NCBI GenBank assembly: GCA_037447655.1
Contig: JBBHKE010002940.1
Location: 62,001-126,000 of the forward strand
Direction of reading: 5' to 3'
Length of the DNA: 64,000 nucleotides
DNA from: Zygnema cylindricum
Lineage: Eukaryota; Streptophyta; Zygnematophyceae; Zygnematales; Zygnemataceae
Made by a program: the position numbers and the translations under genes
Shown here: in pieces, positions 33,472 through 45,600 of the stretch
Layout: each line of letters starts with the position of its first letter
Numbering within the stretch: the stretch's first letter is position 1
Notes under the pieces: model-generated
What the model was told of the DNA's origin: nothing
Seen by the model: the letters and a program-made list of their open reading frames with translations, nothing else
Databases searched by the model: none

Positions 33472-34220
33472 AGGACTTGAAAAAAGTAAGTGATGGGAGT
33501 GTAGAAGGAGGAGTGATAATCTTAGATGATCAGATGAGTCTAGACGAGAGAGAGTTTATAAAGTCTATTCGTTATAGAGAGGTCGTAGGAAGTTTGATCT
33601 ACTTTATGAACTGTACAAGGTTGGACATAGCGGCTGCAGTAGGAGTCCTCAATAGAAGTATTAACCATCGTAGGAAGAGAGATTGGGAGGCATCCAAGAG
33701 AGTCATGAGATATCTCGTAGGAACCAGAGAGTTATGGTTGCATTTGGGAGGGGAGCACACTGATATCACTACTTGGAGTGATGCTAGTTATGGGGATTCA
33801 CCTATGAGAATATGCACTTCTGGGTATGGTTGTATGTAGGGGATGGTGCTTGCTGTTGGAGCAGTAAGCAACAAAAGATGGTTGCTCAGTCTACTATGTT
33901 GTTATGCTGTAAATGAGTTAATGTGGGTCAAGTCCTTGTTGCAAGAACTGGGGTATATCAAGAAGGGAGTGCATGAAGTTTTTTGTGATAATCAGGCTGC
34001 CATTGCAATTGAAGCCAATCAAAATCACCATTTTAAAACTAACCTTATGGACATAAGATTGAGTTTTGTGAGGGAAAAAGTAGAAAACATAATTGTGAAT
34101 CTTGTGTATAAATCTGATGAAGAAATGGTGGTTGATATGATGACCAAACGTGTGCCATCTCCCAAGTTAAAGTATTGTATGGAAAAGTGTGGACTAAAAG
34201 AGAAGTTGAAATTAGACTAG
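33472..34220 (+). pseudogene. RT end and RNase H of the truncated plus-strand copy
   Basis: First frame (33477-33839): VVGSLIYFMNCTRLDIAAAV, RELWLHLGGEHTDITTWSDA. After a shift the second frame (33843-34220) has ELMWVKSLLQELGYIKKGVH, FCDNQAAIAIEANQNHHF, LSFVREKVENII, MVVDMMTKRVPS. Here the MWVKS context has an intact preceding codon (NEL), so the TAG found in the array is not shared by this copy. Confidence 0.88.
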
Positions 34221-34233
34221 AAAATAAAGGGAG

Positions 34234-35240
34234 TGTTGAAATGGGTAATTTATAGTGTATTTTCTAGGTCTAATTAGTTTAATGAAAAATGGAAGACAAG
34301 CGCAGGTAGCATGCCTCCACCCCTTCTCTCTAGCCCCCATACTTGTTGTAGTCACTGAAGGAGAGAGAGGGAGTGATGGAGCCATGGCTGCCTCAGCTCC
34401 ATAAGCAGAACTAAAGAGTGACATAAGTCACTCTCAACAAAAGGTTGAGTCCGGGAGGACTCGAACCTCCGACCGGCAGAGCGAGGCGTAGTCGTCAGCT
34501 CTAACCGGTTTGTCGTAGAAGTTCGCTAGTATACATAAGGTGTGATAAATATATAAACTATAATATGATTGGTAATTTAATTAGAGGAATTATGAACGAG
34601 GGAACATAGAACCAGTTGAAAATATAGTGCAAACATGATCTCCGCACGAAACAAATGAATCAGTGATTTGTTTCAACGGTTCATATTAAATGTCGGATTT
34701 TGATCCAACGGCACATATCGGCGCCGAGATCCAGGAATGGTCACTTTGGCGAATTTTGGACCTGGCATGACTTGACGCCACGCGGAGAGATAACATTTTG
34801 TCGCAGGAATTCCGGGGAACATAAGGACAAGTAAAATGTTCACGCGTCCACTTAATGGTCTTGTCGTACACATGCCGTACAAAAAGTACATCAACCGTAT
34901 TACCTTTCTATACTACAGAGTGATTTAATTCAATCATGTTATAGTAGATAGGAGTTGTGAGAGGGGTTTAGGACTTAATAATTTTGCAGTAGACAGTCAC
35001 CTCTCTCATTGAGAGTTTGCATAAATTGACATTTTTGCCACCTCATAACTTATCGCCTGGTTGACCGTTTTCAGTGATTCTTTTTGCTACGGACTCAGGG
35101 GATTCTAAGCTGCACACAGGCGCAGCCAGGTTGTCAATTTGTTTTCTTGGGCAACAATGATTGTGGGTGAAAGTGGGTTAGTTAAAAGCTATCTAGAGGC
35201 TTCCTAAATTTTATAGTCCAATGGAGGTCACAAAATTGCA
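34234..35240 (+). repeat. 3' LTR of the truncated plus-strand copy
   Basis: Starts TGTTGAAATGGG right after the polypurine tract and ends AAATTGCA. An antisense tRNA-like segment (minus strand) sits 223 nt from its 5' end with a consensus B box at 34457-34467 and a 5-bp T stem (GGAGG/CCTCC). Confidence 0.85.
34443..34510 (-). other. tRNA-like segment inside the LTR (antisense to the element)
   Basis: Minus strand: an A-box-like CCGGTTAGAGCTGAC, then GGTCGGAGGTTCGAGTCCTC with a perfect B box GGTTCGAGTCC and a 7-nt T loop, then CGGACTCA as an acceptor-like 3' half. No matching 5' acceptor half is present, so it is not a functional tRNA gene. The Pol III promoter boxes could still be active. 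Confidence 0.6.
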
Positions 35241-35262
35241 TGCAACAATGCATATCTAAGTA

Positions 35263-36123
35263 GTTGGCCGTCGCTGAATTCCATGATCTATTAAACGCGC
35301 TACCTTTAGCTCAATCGCGTGCTCGTTTACGCTCGTGTTATTGGTTGGGGCTTGGTGCGTGGTTACAAGCAACACCCATTTTTCTGACACTTTCGCCTGA
35401 TGTTTGATTAGTTTACCTCTGCTATTCGCCTTCGTTTGGGTTTGCCTTACCCTGTGCTTTTTGGCTGCCCCAACTGTGTTTGCAACTAACCTATTGACTC
35501 AGACGACATCCATTTACTTCGTTGCTCGTTGTGGGGTGAACGTACAGTTGCGCATGATTTGGTTCGTGTTGCGATTGTTGCGATTGGCGTCGAAGCAGGC
35601 TACACTGTGAAGCGGGAAGTTTCTCATATCTTACCTCCTCGTTCCCAATCTAGTGGTCTCCGAAGTCCTCAGGTTAACTTGGTTTTCCTCCACAAGACTA
35701 GGCGGACCTTGGGTGATGTGGTCTTTACTGATCCGACTAGGACCCACGTCTCTTCTCGCGCGGTAGTGCATACGGGCGTGGCGGCTCGGGACGTAGCGGC
35801 TTCTTAAGAAAAGGATTACGCTCACCTAGACTCGGTGGACCAGTTTGTCCCATTTGGAGCAGAGATTTTTGGTTCTTTGGACAAGTGTTTCGATGATTTT
35901 CTCTGAAATTGTGCGAAGAGAGCTGTTGAATTCAGGGGTCCAGGGAGTCCTCCCCTAAGCCTCCTCACTGCTTTTTACCGTCAACGTGTATCAGTTGCCT
36001 TTCAACGAGCGTAAGCTGCGGCCCTTCTACGTCGAAGCACGGTGGCGGATGATAGGCGGGGACTCCCAGACCTTCCTTCACGGGATCTAGTCCACATCCA
36101 CGATCTTCGGGAGTGTGGAATTT
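35263..36123 (+). pseudogene. Non-LTR retrotransposon ORF2, C-terminal region
   Basis: Three frames on the plus strand give the region after the RT: LLNALPLAQSRARLRS and GLGAWLQATP, then AIRLRLGLPYP, then a C-x2-C...H-x3-C zinc-binding segment (CPNCVCN, DIHLLRC). These are followed by HDLVRVAIVAIGVEAGY, VFTDPTRTHV, TGVAARDVAAS, a stop, FVPFGAEIFGS and a run ending at a TAG near 36124. This arrangement is familiar from the tails of LINE-type ORF2 proteins in plants and algae. One frameshift and several stops make it dead; the RT itself is missing. Confidence 0.7.
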
Positions 36124-36360
36124 AGTTTGTCAGGGCTGTGGGGCATCATATAGAGTGTGTTTTTATTTTTTGTCTATTCATCTTTAGTTTTATGTTTAGT
36201 CTTTTTAGTTAGCCTAGTTGCCTTTGTTTTCCTCATTTGTTTGTTTGTTTTGTTTTTAGTAACTGTCGGCTGCTACAGTCTTTAAATGTTATTTTCCTTT
36301 TTTTTTACCCCCTTTGTACTTTGATGGTTTTTCCATCGCACATTCTGCAATAAAGTGTTT
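36124..36360 (+). mobile_element. 3' UTR of the non-LTR retrotransposon
   Basis: T-rich sequence ends in a hairpin (GATGG-TTTTT-CCATC, 36323-36337) and TGCAATAAAGTG. A second copy of this tail is at 15070-15120. Confidence 0.6.
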
Positions 36361-36796
36361 CGCTTTGCGTCACTGCTGAGTGCTCAACAATAGTCAATGT
36401 CCGTACACCGTTGAATGGTTTAAGTCAAACCATTTGACTATGGGCAGCGTACGGTCATGACGTTGTTTCGCCACGTGTTCGCTTCTTTATAGTTTCGATC
36501 GCTGACTTCACGTTAACATGGACCATGATAGGCAATCGGGATGATTGTCACGCTAATTCCGCCATGTGGCACGCAATATGTCTGTTGTCGGCAATAACAA
36601 ATGTAAAGAAGCCTTCATGCTAAGCTCTCTCAATGGAAGTATGGATCCATGAAAACAAGTTGACCTAATTTCACTCGTGTTATCGTTATGATTGCACGCA
36701 AAGTCAAAATCATTTTGTGAAACCAACAGAAAGAAAAAGGACAGAAATCAAAAGGAAGACATGGCGGATGTATGTAGTTGGTGAAACATGTTATAG
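36361..36796 (+). promoter_or_regulatory. Region upstream of the SGR6-like coding start
   Basis: Expected promoter and 5' UTR of the gene that follows. Two short upstream ORFs are present: ATG at 36761 with TGA at 36782-36784 (7 codons) and ATG-TTA-TAG at 36788-36796, whose stop touches the main ATG. No convincing TATA box was identified; CTTTATAGTTT at about 36485 is a weak candidate. Confidence 0.4.
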
Positions 36797-36890
36797 ATGG
36801 AAAAAAGGATGAGTTTTACCTCCGTTTTTCCTGTAACTTCCCCTGGCCCTCCTCAGGCCTTGGAAGGGGCGACAAGCTCGTCCAGGGAAG
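36797..36890 (+). CDS. SGR6: SGR6-like exon 1 (start)
   Basis: MEKRMSF to SSSREG. An in-frame TAG directly precedes the ATG, so translation cannot start further upstream in this exon; the second ATG (36809) is an alternative. Donor GTATAA. The N-terminus is not conserved; support is the phase match to exon 2. Confidence 0.7.
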
Positions 36891-39800
36891 GTATAATCAA
36901 ATCACTATTTTTAAATTTAACAATTATGGTTTATCCAAATTTAATACAACGAGGAAACTCATGTATTTTTGCTGGATTCACATCAAGCAGTCACACAAGT
37001 CAGAATAGGCAATGGTGTTTACGTACAATGATATACCTCCTGAATCACAGGATCCTTGGTTGCTCCCTGTTAGAGGTAATTGGGCAAGTTCAGCCCTCAG
37101 AACTTGTAGAGAATGTATTTTGCGTACCATGCAAACTTTTTTAACCATGACGTTTTTGGATAAGGATATGCAGTTGCAACCTATTTTATGTATGCGATTT
37201 AAAAAAAACATCGAGGACTCTTCAAATGTTAATGGAATTTTTAGTAACTCTTCAGGACAGTTCACTGTTCTTTATTTTTTGTGGCTGTGACAACGCAGGA
37301 GTGGTAAGAGTGCTAGTTGGGGCTCTTGCTGATAATTCGCGACAAGTGGGAGAAGCAGCAGCATCGGCTCTCCAAGAACCGGAGCTCGCTTGCCTGTGAG
37401 TAATTTTTTTGTTTTTGATTATGTTCTACAATTGAATGAATATCAATTCAGTGCTGGCCAATTTGCTAGACTATTCATTTGTGACGGAGGTAGATCATTG
37501 TCATTTCCGCACACAATGCCGTTGTTTATGTCATTCTCTACAATGTTCAAAGCACTGCTGAATATTTTAGCGAAATGCAGTCAATGTTATCAAGGATAGG
37601 ATTATTGACTTGACAGCAAACTGACATTCATCGACATGTGTTTTATATTTTTAACCAGGGCTACGCAATCTGCTGAAATATTTACTTCCTTTTGGCAACA
37701 CTACTTACGATAGAGTTTCAATTTATTTTGAATGTGAACATTTCTTGTAGAAGGCAACAAGTTGTTTTTTTGCCAGTAATTCGCTAAATACAGCCTTGAA
37801 GTGAAGTTGTCTAGTGATTTTTGTGAAATAAATTTTGCAGTCTTACTTTTATTCACTCATTGCAGTTCATATGAAATGCTGGCGCGACATGTGTTAAAAC
37901 TATTTTCTTTGTTAGAATCTTCAGAATAGCCCTACCTTGTTAATAACGCAAACTGGTATTCCAGTTTGCGTTATCTAGCTAGTTATAGCATTCTAGCCTA
38001 CGGTATCCACTTAGCTCTGCTTTCCTGTTTTTCCGTTTTATCTTAGTTTCAGTTTTCTGTTTCTACTTTCTATTTTTGTTCTCTTCTCCTGGCGCTTCTT
38101 AGAAGCGCACACTGTAGCTTTTGTAATGCCTGACAAATAGATCTGATCCTTAGCTCTCACTGACAACTAAGGATCTCACTTTTGCCTTTTCGGCAAAAGA
38201 GCCAAGTGACCTTTCAGGTCGCACAAGCTCTCTAGATCTTGAAAAGCCACATTCGTGACTTCCTCTATTCTACTTAAACGACTGCCTTGTATTCTCCGAT
38301 ACAATTAAGAAATACTTTTTGTCTTTCTTTACCCTTTGTCCTTTTCTATATTTTCTTCCTTCCTATTTTCTGTCCGCTGCCATGTCATCAAATGCTATAA
38401 CATGTTCTTTTAAATTGATTATTATGCCTTTTGGTTTCCAGATTTGGTCAACTTTGAACCTTTTTTGATCTCTAGGATGGTCTGGCGGGCTCATGATCAT
38501 CAGGAATGGAAGAGCTATATTGGACGCATGCATCATCAGTTTGAGGAGTGGCAAGCGTGTAAGTTTCTGAAAAAATCCATTTTTTATTGTGCTTGTATCA
38601 ATCTTATGGACATGTGTTATCATCTGGGAAACAAACGAAAATTAATGCACTTTCTATATTTCTACAGACTACGCATACATACATGAAGATGCTTATTTCT
38701 GTGTCAAATTCATTGAAATAATCAGACATCAGCAGATGAGTTTGCAAAAAATCAGCTAACAGGACTGCATTTTACTTCATTGACCGATTTGTTATCTATA
38801 CCATGTCAATGTAGTAACTAAATGTACCACACTAAATAATTTGTTGACATCCTTGATCAATTGTACAAGACTTATTAGGATATATAGGAAAAGAAAAGTT
38901 TCTTAGTATTGCATTTGAAATTGCATTTATCATGGTTTGGGAGGCAGAGCGAGCTACACCGCTATTAGTGTTACTAACACTAATTCTGTCCCTTCTTTTT
39001 CCACCCTAGCGTTATCAATGGTAAATGTCTTTTTCTTAACCCAGATTCTTTTTGCGGTTCACAACGTGGACGCCATTTGGACCAGAAATAGGATGTTTAA
39101 CACTAAAACAGTCATCATACTAATTTATTTCCTAACGCTAATAGCGATTCATGGTACGGTTCTTGCTATACGGCGAAAGTTACGGTGGAATGTTTTTGAT
39201 GGTGACAGAGAGGCAGTCATCACCCTTTAGTGCTGCAAGTCATGGCAGCCGCTGTGGAGCACATGGAGGCGACACAGCTTGACTCCGCCATCCTTCATAA
39301 ATTAGCAAAACAGGCTGTACTTGAGATGTCGTACCCTAAGGTTTGAAAATACTTAATTCATTTTTTTTCCATACCTTTTTCTTTTCCAATCCTTTTGTAC
39401 TTTTTTACAATCAGTTGGCACACATCAGCAGCATCGGCTGGAAATCATCAGCTGGCGATAAGAATGTGCATCTGGTTGGAGGTCTGCCTTTGCAATTCTT
39501 CGTTTGAGGATTTATTATTCTCTGTTGAAATTATTGCATGCTCTATAAGTGCTCTTTGGCAGATTTCTCTCAAGTAGTTTTCTACTTCTGGTGTTAGTGC
39601 CCCGCCAGTTACAAGGTTCATTTGTTTGATTTGATTGCTGTTGTTTACTTTAGCTAATGTTCTTTTGTTTCATTCGAAATTTGCAAAATTGTGGCAGGAT
39701 ATCGATTCTGATGGAATGGCAGTGGCCTCTAGACTTCTAGTGGCTATTGGATTACGTATGCCTGATGTTGTACGTGTCTTTTTTTCCTAGAAACTGGCAA

Positions 39801-42559
39801 TGCATTACCTTATTAAGACAGCCAAAATTATCTTCAACTTATTTCCAGATTCTTGTTAGCTGTCCCGTTTTCCTTTCCGTTTTCCTGCTAAGATGCACCT
39901 GTATGAATAGTGATCCTTTTTGAAGGTGAACAACGTTTTTCAAATTTATTGTGTGTAAATCTCAAGTTGTGTACCGTTAGTTTAACATTGCTGCCTTGAA
40001 TCACGCTTGCAGTTTTATTTTTTACAATGCACCCACTTATCTCTGTTTGTTTACTTATCAATGGGTTTTGGACGTTACGTCTTTAGTCACAAACCTCGTT
40101 TAAGATGAAAAACTGTGACTCATCAGGTTGTGCCATGACAAATGCAGATGATTGAAGAAGCTTTTGTACCCCCTCCGGGTACTTCAGTGCCAATCACAGC
40201 CGTTGTGCGTGTCCTTGGAGAGTTTGCTGAAAAGAATGGTATGTGTATTTGTTTCTTAATGTCGTGTTTTTATGCATTTGTACTGGTACGGATTCGCAAC
40301 ACTTTGTTTTGGCGACTCTCTGTGTTATTTTTTTTCTGATGGGAGTAATCTTGTATTTTACTGCTTTTGAGATCGTTTTTTTCTGACGGAAGTACTTTTT
40401 GTATCGAGACAGCTTCTGAGATGGTTCCTCGACTCAAGAGGGTGTTAGCACGAGTGCTGCCGGTGCTAGGAGGAGTTTATGATGGCCAACGCTTCCATTT
40501 TGCAGGAGGTATACTTTCTCATCCTCAGATATCCTGTTATATTGTCCAGTGGAGCTCATTTTATTGGTCATTGCGAGCTGGAGCTCCTAGGTATTGGCTT
40601 TTATATGAGTGAAGGGTTCTGCCTGAAGGAGAGTTGTGGACGGTTGACTTATTGCACACCTTGCAGTTGCATTCTCTGTTTTTACAGAGTCCGAGAAGCT
40701 GAAAGTACGATTGTACAATTCTTGCGTTTTGAGACCGAAGGTACAATGTTTAATCTCATTGCATTATTAAAAAGATGTTCAGGATCGGACCAAGGGATGC
40801 TCTATGTATGGTAGACTTTGTTGAATAGTGTTGAGGAACCAGGCGGTTAGAAAGGGCTGTCAAGGATGGTTCTTGAACCTGCTCTAATACCCGTGATGAT
40901 GAACCGCTACTCATTTTAATTGCTCCCAAGCTGGACAAGCAACGGTGGATATTCGTATGACATTAACAATTCAGAGTTTAATATGTTTGTTAACAAACAC
41001 TATACACCTGAGACATGCAAATTTGGGCATGTACATTATGAAACACTCGGCATTTTTGGGTACACTTAGTCGCCATGTAAGCGTAGAGGACATCATAAAG
41101 CTTTCATACTGTTTTGTCCGAATCTAAAGAAAGGATATCCGTGCACAAACTTCCTAAGTTAAAGGATGTTTCTCCTTCTGATTTGGCTGCGAAATCACAA
41201 TGAAACTTAATTGAGCTCCACGGGGGGCTGTGTTTGCCATAAAAGAATACAGAAGTAATATGACCGTGTTTTGCTTACTAGTAACAGCGTTATGGACCGA
41301 GTTGACTTCACGTGTGCGATATGGCGGGATCTCGTGAAATCTAATGTCTTTTCGACATGTGCAACCGTTGTGACTTGTCCTAATTTCTAGCCATTTGTAC
41401 ACAATGGCTTATAATTTCTTGTAATTTGATATTTACCTGTGATATTATTTAACAACACCTAAATGTTCATTATTGAGGGTATTAACGGTAATTCATGTGG
41501 CCAATTCTCTTGGTTCAGTCATCTATCTAATTTGGAATTTTGCACCAGAAAAAGAAGTCACAAATCAAGAACGTTTGTAGTCTAGTGAAGAATTTTCTCA
41601 GAAGTTCATGTCTAACATTGTGGCTATAAACATTGAACGCTTTGCTAGCCAGTCAGGTGAAGACACTTGGTAAGGTTTTTGTGTTGTGTTCCATACAAAA
41701 GCCTTTTTGACTTATGCATATTTTTTGTGTCCAACTGGGAGGAGCATCAGCTTACCGTTGATGTATGACGCACTTACCGTGTTTCTTTACTGTGGCCTAT
41801 CTGTCGGTTCTCTGGTTGTCGAGCGTTAGTCATTTTTACCACACTTAATGGTGCAACTTTAACCCTTCAGGTTTCCTAACAAGTACCATAGTCTTTCAAT
41901 GCTAGAAAGTAAATAGTGCACAATGTATAGCGACGCACGAAGCTCACCACAGCTCACCACAGTTTTTTTTTCATGAAAGCATGCATTATGTACAACCGCA
42001 ACAACTCCCCAACATTTGAAATTTTGGGTTTTGAGGTTTGATGGAAGGCAGGGGTAAAATTAGTGTTAAAACATGTAGTGATTAGTACCTATTATGGGCT
42101 GAACTCTATTTGAGTTTGTTCAATGCCGCCCCCGGTGGATAAACCTCTTGATGCATATCTACTTTTTGACCTCACCTCGTACTAAAATCTGTATTATAAG
42201 TGCTTTCTGCGTGTATATTAGTATGCAAAATAATGCACATTTTGAAATAACATTTTGAGGCCCGTTCTAACAAGAGGATGTCTTCAGCTGCCACTATACG
42301 TGTTGTGCAAAACTGACCACCGGCCTATACATAGGTTTTCCAGTTTTCATATCTGCCCTCAGACTATACTGCAATATGTTTCAATATACCGGCCACAAAT
42401 CCATTGCGTGTCCGATTAGCTACACCGTGAATCGCTATTAGAGTAAAGAAATCATTAGTGTTGAGCTCTCTCCCTCTCTCTCCCTCTCTCTCTCTATCCC
42501 TCTATCTCTTTCTCATTTTGCTTTGTTTTTCTCTCTCTCTCTTTCTCTCTATCTCCTTT

Positions 42560-42612
<53 letters not shown>

Positions 42613-45600
42613 GTTCCTCTCTCTCTCTCCCCCTCTCTTTCTCTCACTTTCTCTCTTTCTCTCTCTCACTCTCTCTCTCTCTCTCCTTTCTCTCTCCCGC
42701 TGTCTTGGGTTATTAATGTTAATTCAGTTCCAAATGACGTGGCTAATTTGAAACTGTGTAAATAATAAGCGTTAAGAAAAAGTTAATTAGTGTTATTAAT
42801 TCTACTTTAGGTTCAGGGTCTAAAGTTTAGGGGCACTGATATAGTGTCATTAGCTTTAATAATGAGTGGAAATCCCTGACGCAAGTGAAAACCCCTAAGC
42901 CAGTTTCTGTCGTGATATCTGGAGACAAGCAAGCATGGATTTTCACTCCGTGTGTGATGAATTCACATTGATACTATGCTTGAAATCTTCTGCGTTGATA
43001 TAATTTGTTAAGAAGGTTGTTCTTCCAGATGCTCAATAAATTCACTCAACCAAAGTTTATACATTTTTTTTTTCAATTTCTGATCAGGATGATACTCGCA
43101 CTTTCTTGCTCTAAATGTGATCATTTTCTTTGCCTGTGATCATTTTCTTTGCCCAACCATTTTATTTCACTTGAACAGTGGCGACCTTGTTTTAAAGTTT
43201 ATAGGTTAATTACACATAAGCAATTCTGGCGGTTACTGACGTTACTGTCATTGCCGGCTAGTAATTGTAGTAATCGTAGAGAAAAACGTTTGAATCGTAC
43301 ACTTTTCTGTACAATTACTGTGATTGCTGTCCAGTTTTGCCAGTAATAGCTTATATGTAATTACTCTATTACATGTGCAGTAGCTTAACAGGCTTGGGAT
43401 CTTTTGCCTGACTTTCGAAGATTGTGATGAGGGGGGGGGGGAGGGGAGAGACAGCCATGAGCAGCTGGTGTGAAGCAATGGTGCAATATCAGGCCAATAC
43501 TGGAGCATCTCCATTGGACATGGATATGCAGTGAGTTCTTCTGGGTTGCCAAAGTACCAGAAGCTTGAGTTGCATGGTTATAGAGTCTCCTAATGTAGAT
43601 GTAACTATCGCTTAAATAGAACCATGTTTGCAATACACTCCAGAGGACACTGTGTGTATGTTAGGGGACCTACTCAATCTTGTTTATCCCCCCCTGCTCC
43701 AAGCAATTCTTCAAATGTACCGGTTTCAGTTGTACAATTGTACAATACTTGTGTAAGAACTAAATAGCAGTGAATGCCAATACCCGAGCATGGTGACTTT
43801 AAAGGAAATAAAAATTGTTCAGTTAAGGTTACCCAAATATGTTGAGTCAGGATGCTGGTTTTAAGTTCTTAAACATGCATGAACTGAAATGAAATGTAGC
43901 TGTAACAATCCTCCATTCAAACTATGCTTTTAGAGCACTAGGGTCTCCTTGATTAAATTAAAAAGCCCACTTCAAGCAGAAAAGCTCGTTTTCTTCATTA
44001 CAGATTTTATGTTAATAGCACACTCTCCAACACATACGCCCAATGCTCATGTCACAGTTGCAATTCTTTGGGCCGAAACCTACATTCTGTTGAATCCTGG
44101 CTAAAATATGTTGATGGTGCCCCGTATACACATTCTCTCAAACTTGAGAAATTTTACATTAGCTAACAAAAGAATCACGTATGGAAAGTTTTGCTAGTGT
44201 GAACCACCCATTCTTGAAGCAAATAGCACAAGTATCCTATAAAAAGATTGCACTCGTTCAAATGCCATAAAGTCATGCGTGAGGGTCATATGGGAATGTC
44301 TATAGGTTCAATATCTTACGTTGAACATGGTCACCTATGGTTTCTCAAACTTGTGGGTGCTGCTGAATCCACTCCCTCAAAATTCTTGCAAGAAAACCTT
44401 AGTAACTAAAGCTATCAATGTAAGTTGTTATCCATCTTCATTTACCCGAAGAAATTGACATAGAAACAAGTGCCTATGACTGTCCTTCTGCTGACTTGTA
44501 AAGTGCACTTCCTACATGTCCTGGTGTTGTGCAGAGCAGCAATCCATTCGGCTTTTGATCTCTTTTCGGGAAGGTGGCTTGGTACTCGGGACTCCAAGGT
44601 GTGCACCCTAACTCAATTCCGGTGTCTTCTTAATATAGCTACAACATTGTTAACACTATTTACGTCCCACATGTGCACTATTTATGTGTGCTATTTATAT
44701 GCAGGCTTGTAAGGATGTGCATACATGTATAGGATGTTTGAGTGTGTATGTGCACGCAATATACCTGTTTATATAGAACAAACATGCAGGCATTGATCAC
44801 AAGTTTGCATGGGCAATAGGCAGTGAACCAGAGATACATTGAACAGGTCGAATAGGCAGTGAGGTATTTGTATGATGGATGAAGCAAACTGGATAGTTAG
44901 CTTGAGGGATTGGATGGATTGATACAAGGGCTGAGATGGTGTTACGGCAAAGACATCCTACTTGAATGGTGTAAAACGATTTTAGCTGTGATTGTCTTAA
45001 AATGCAACCTTATGCTACATATACAACATCGATCTTACAGTCGGTCGGTGCTATCCATTTCAATACCAGCATATAAACCTTGAAACTTTCTCGTTGCATA
45101 GTATCCATTTTCATCAGTTAATTAAGCCATTTGCAAACTTAAGAACCACTTCATTAGTCCGTGGTTGGCCAGCGGAAGTCTCATTTGCCCACTAGGACAC
45201 TGCTTGATCTGGTAGACAGCCGTATTGTTTCATGGATGCTCAAAGAGGGATGGCCAGAATGAAGCAAAACCGAAACAGGACAACCTAGTGAAGCATGTGC
45301 AGAAAATGAACAAGCACGGGCTAAATTTTTGTGGACCACCTGCTGTGGTTTCTTTTTCAAAGCTTCAAACAAATCGCTATACAAGTTATGATCATGAAAT
45401 TTACATGTCACTTACATTTGTAAAATAAGTAGGAACGACTAAGCAAAGAGTGCCATGTTTTGTGCGGCAATGCACAAGGACAAATCTGCATGCAATCATT
45501 CTGCCAGTAGATGTGGTTTCATAAAGTCTGTTCCCAATGGGTTCTTTTTGTGAAATTTTAAGTCCCAATACCGGAGTTTGTCTATGTAGGAAAAAGGACT

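Larger units (their letters stand above)
33472..35240 (+). mobile_element. 5'-truncated copia copy with complete 3' LTR, plus strand
   Basis: Internal sequence starts inside the RT (ELKKVSDGS) and runs through RNase H to a polypurine tract (AAAATAAAGGGAG), then an LTR of about 1007 bp. It is a more diverged member of the family in the 18.6-31.6 kb array and lies in the opposite orientation. Confidence 0.88.
40509..43454. other. Intron 7 of the SGR6-like gene
   Basis: The longest intron. It holds a MITE end (42421) and a large CT tract. No other gene is recognised in it. Confidence 0.85.

Noticed and set aside
34443-34510. A functional tRNA gene
   Set aside because: The T arm and B box are good, but there is no complementary 5' acceptor strand and no convincing anticodon stem; the segment belongs to the LTR.
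42458-42765. Open frames rich in Ser and Leu
   Set aside because: They are translations of the CT microsatellite.
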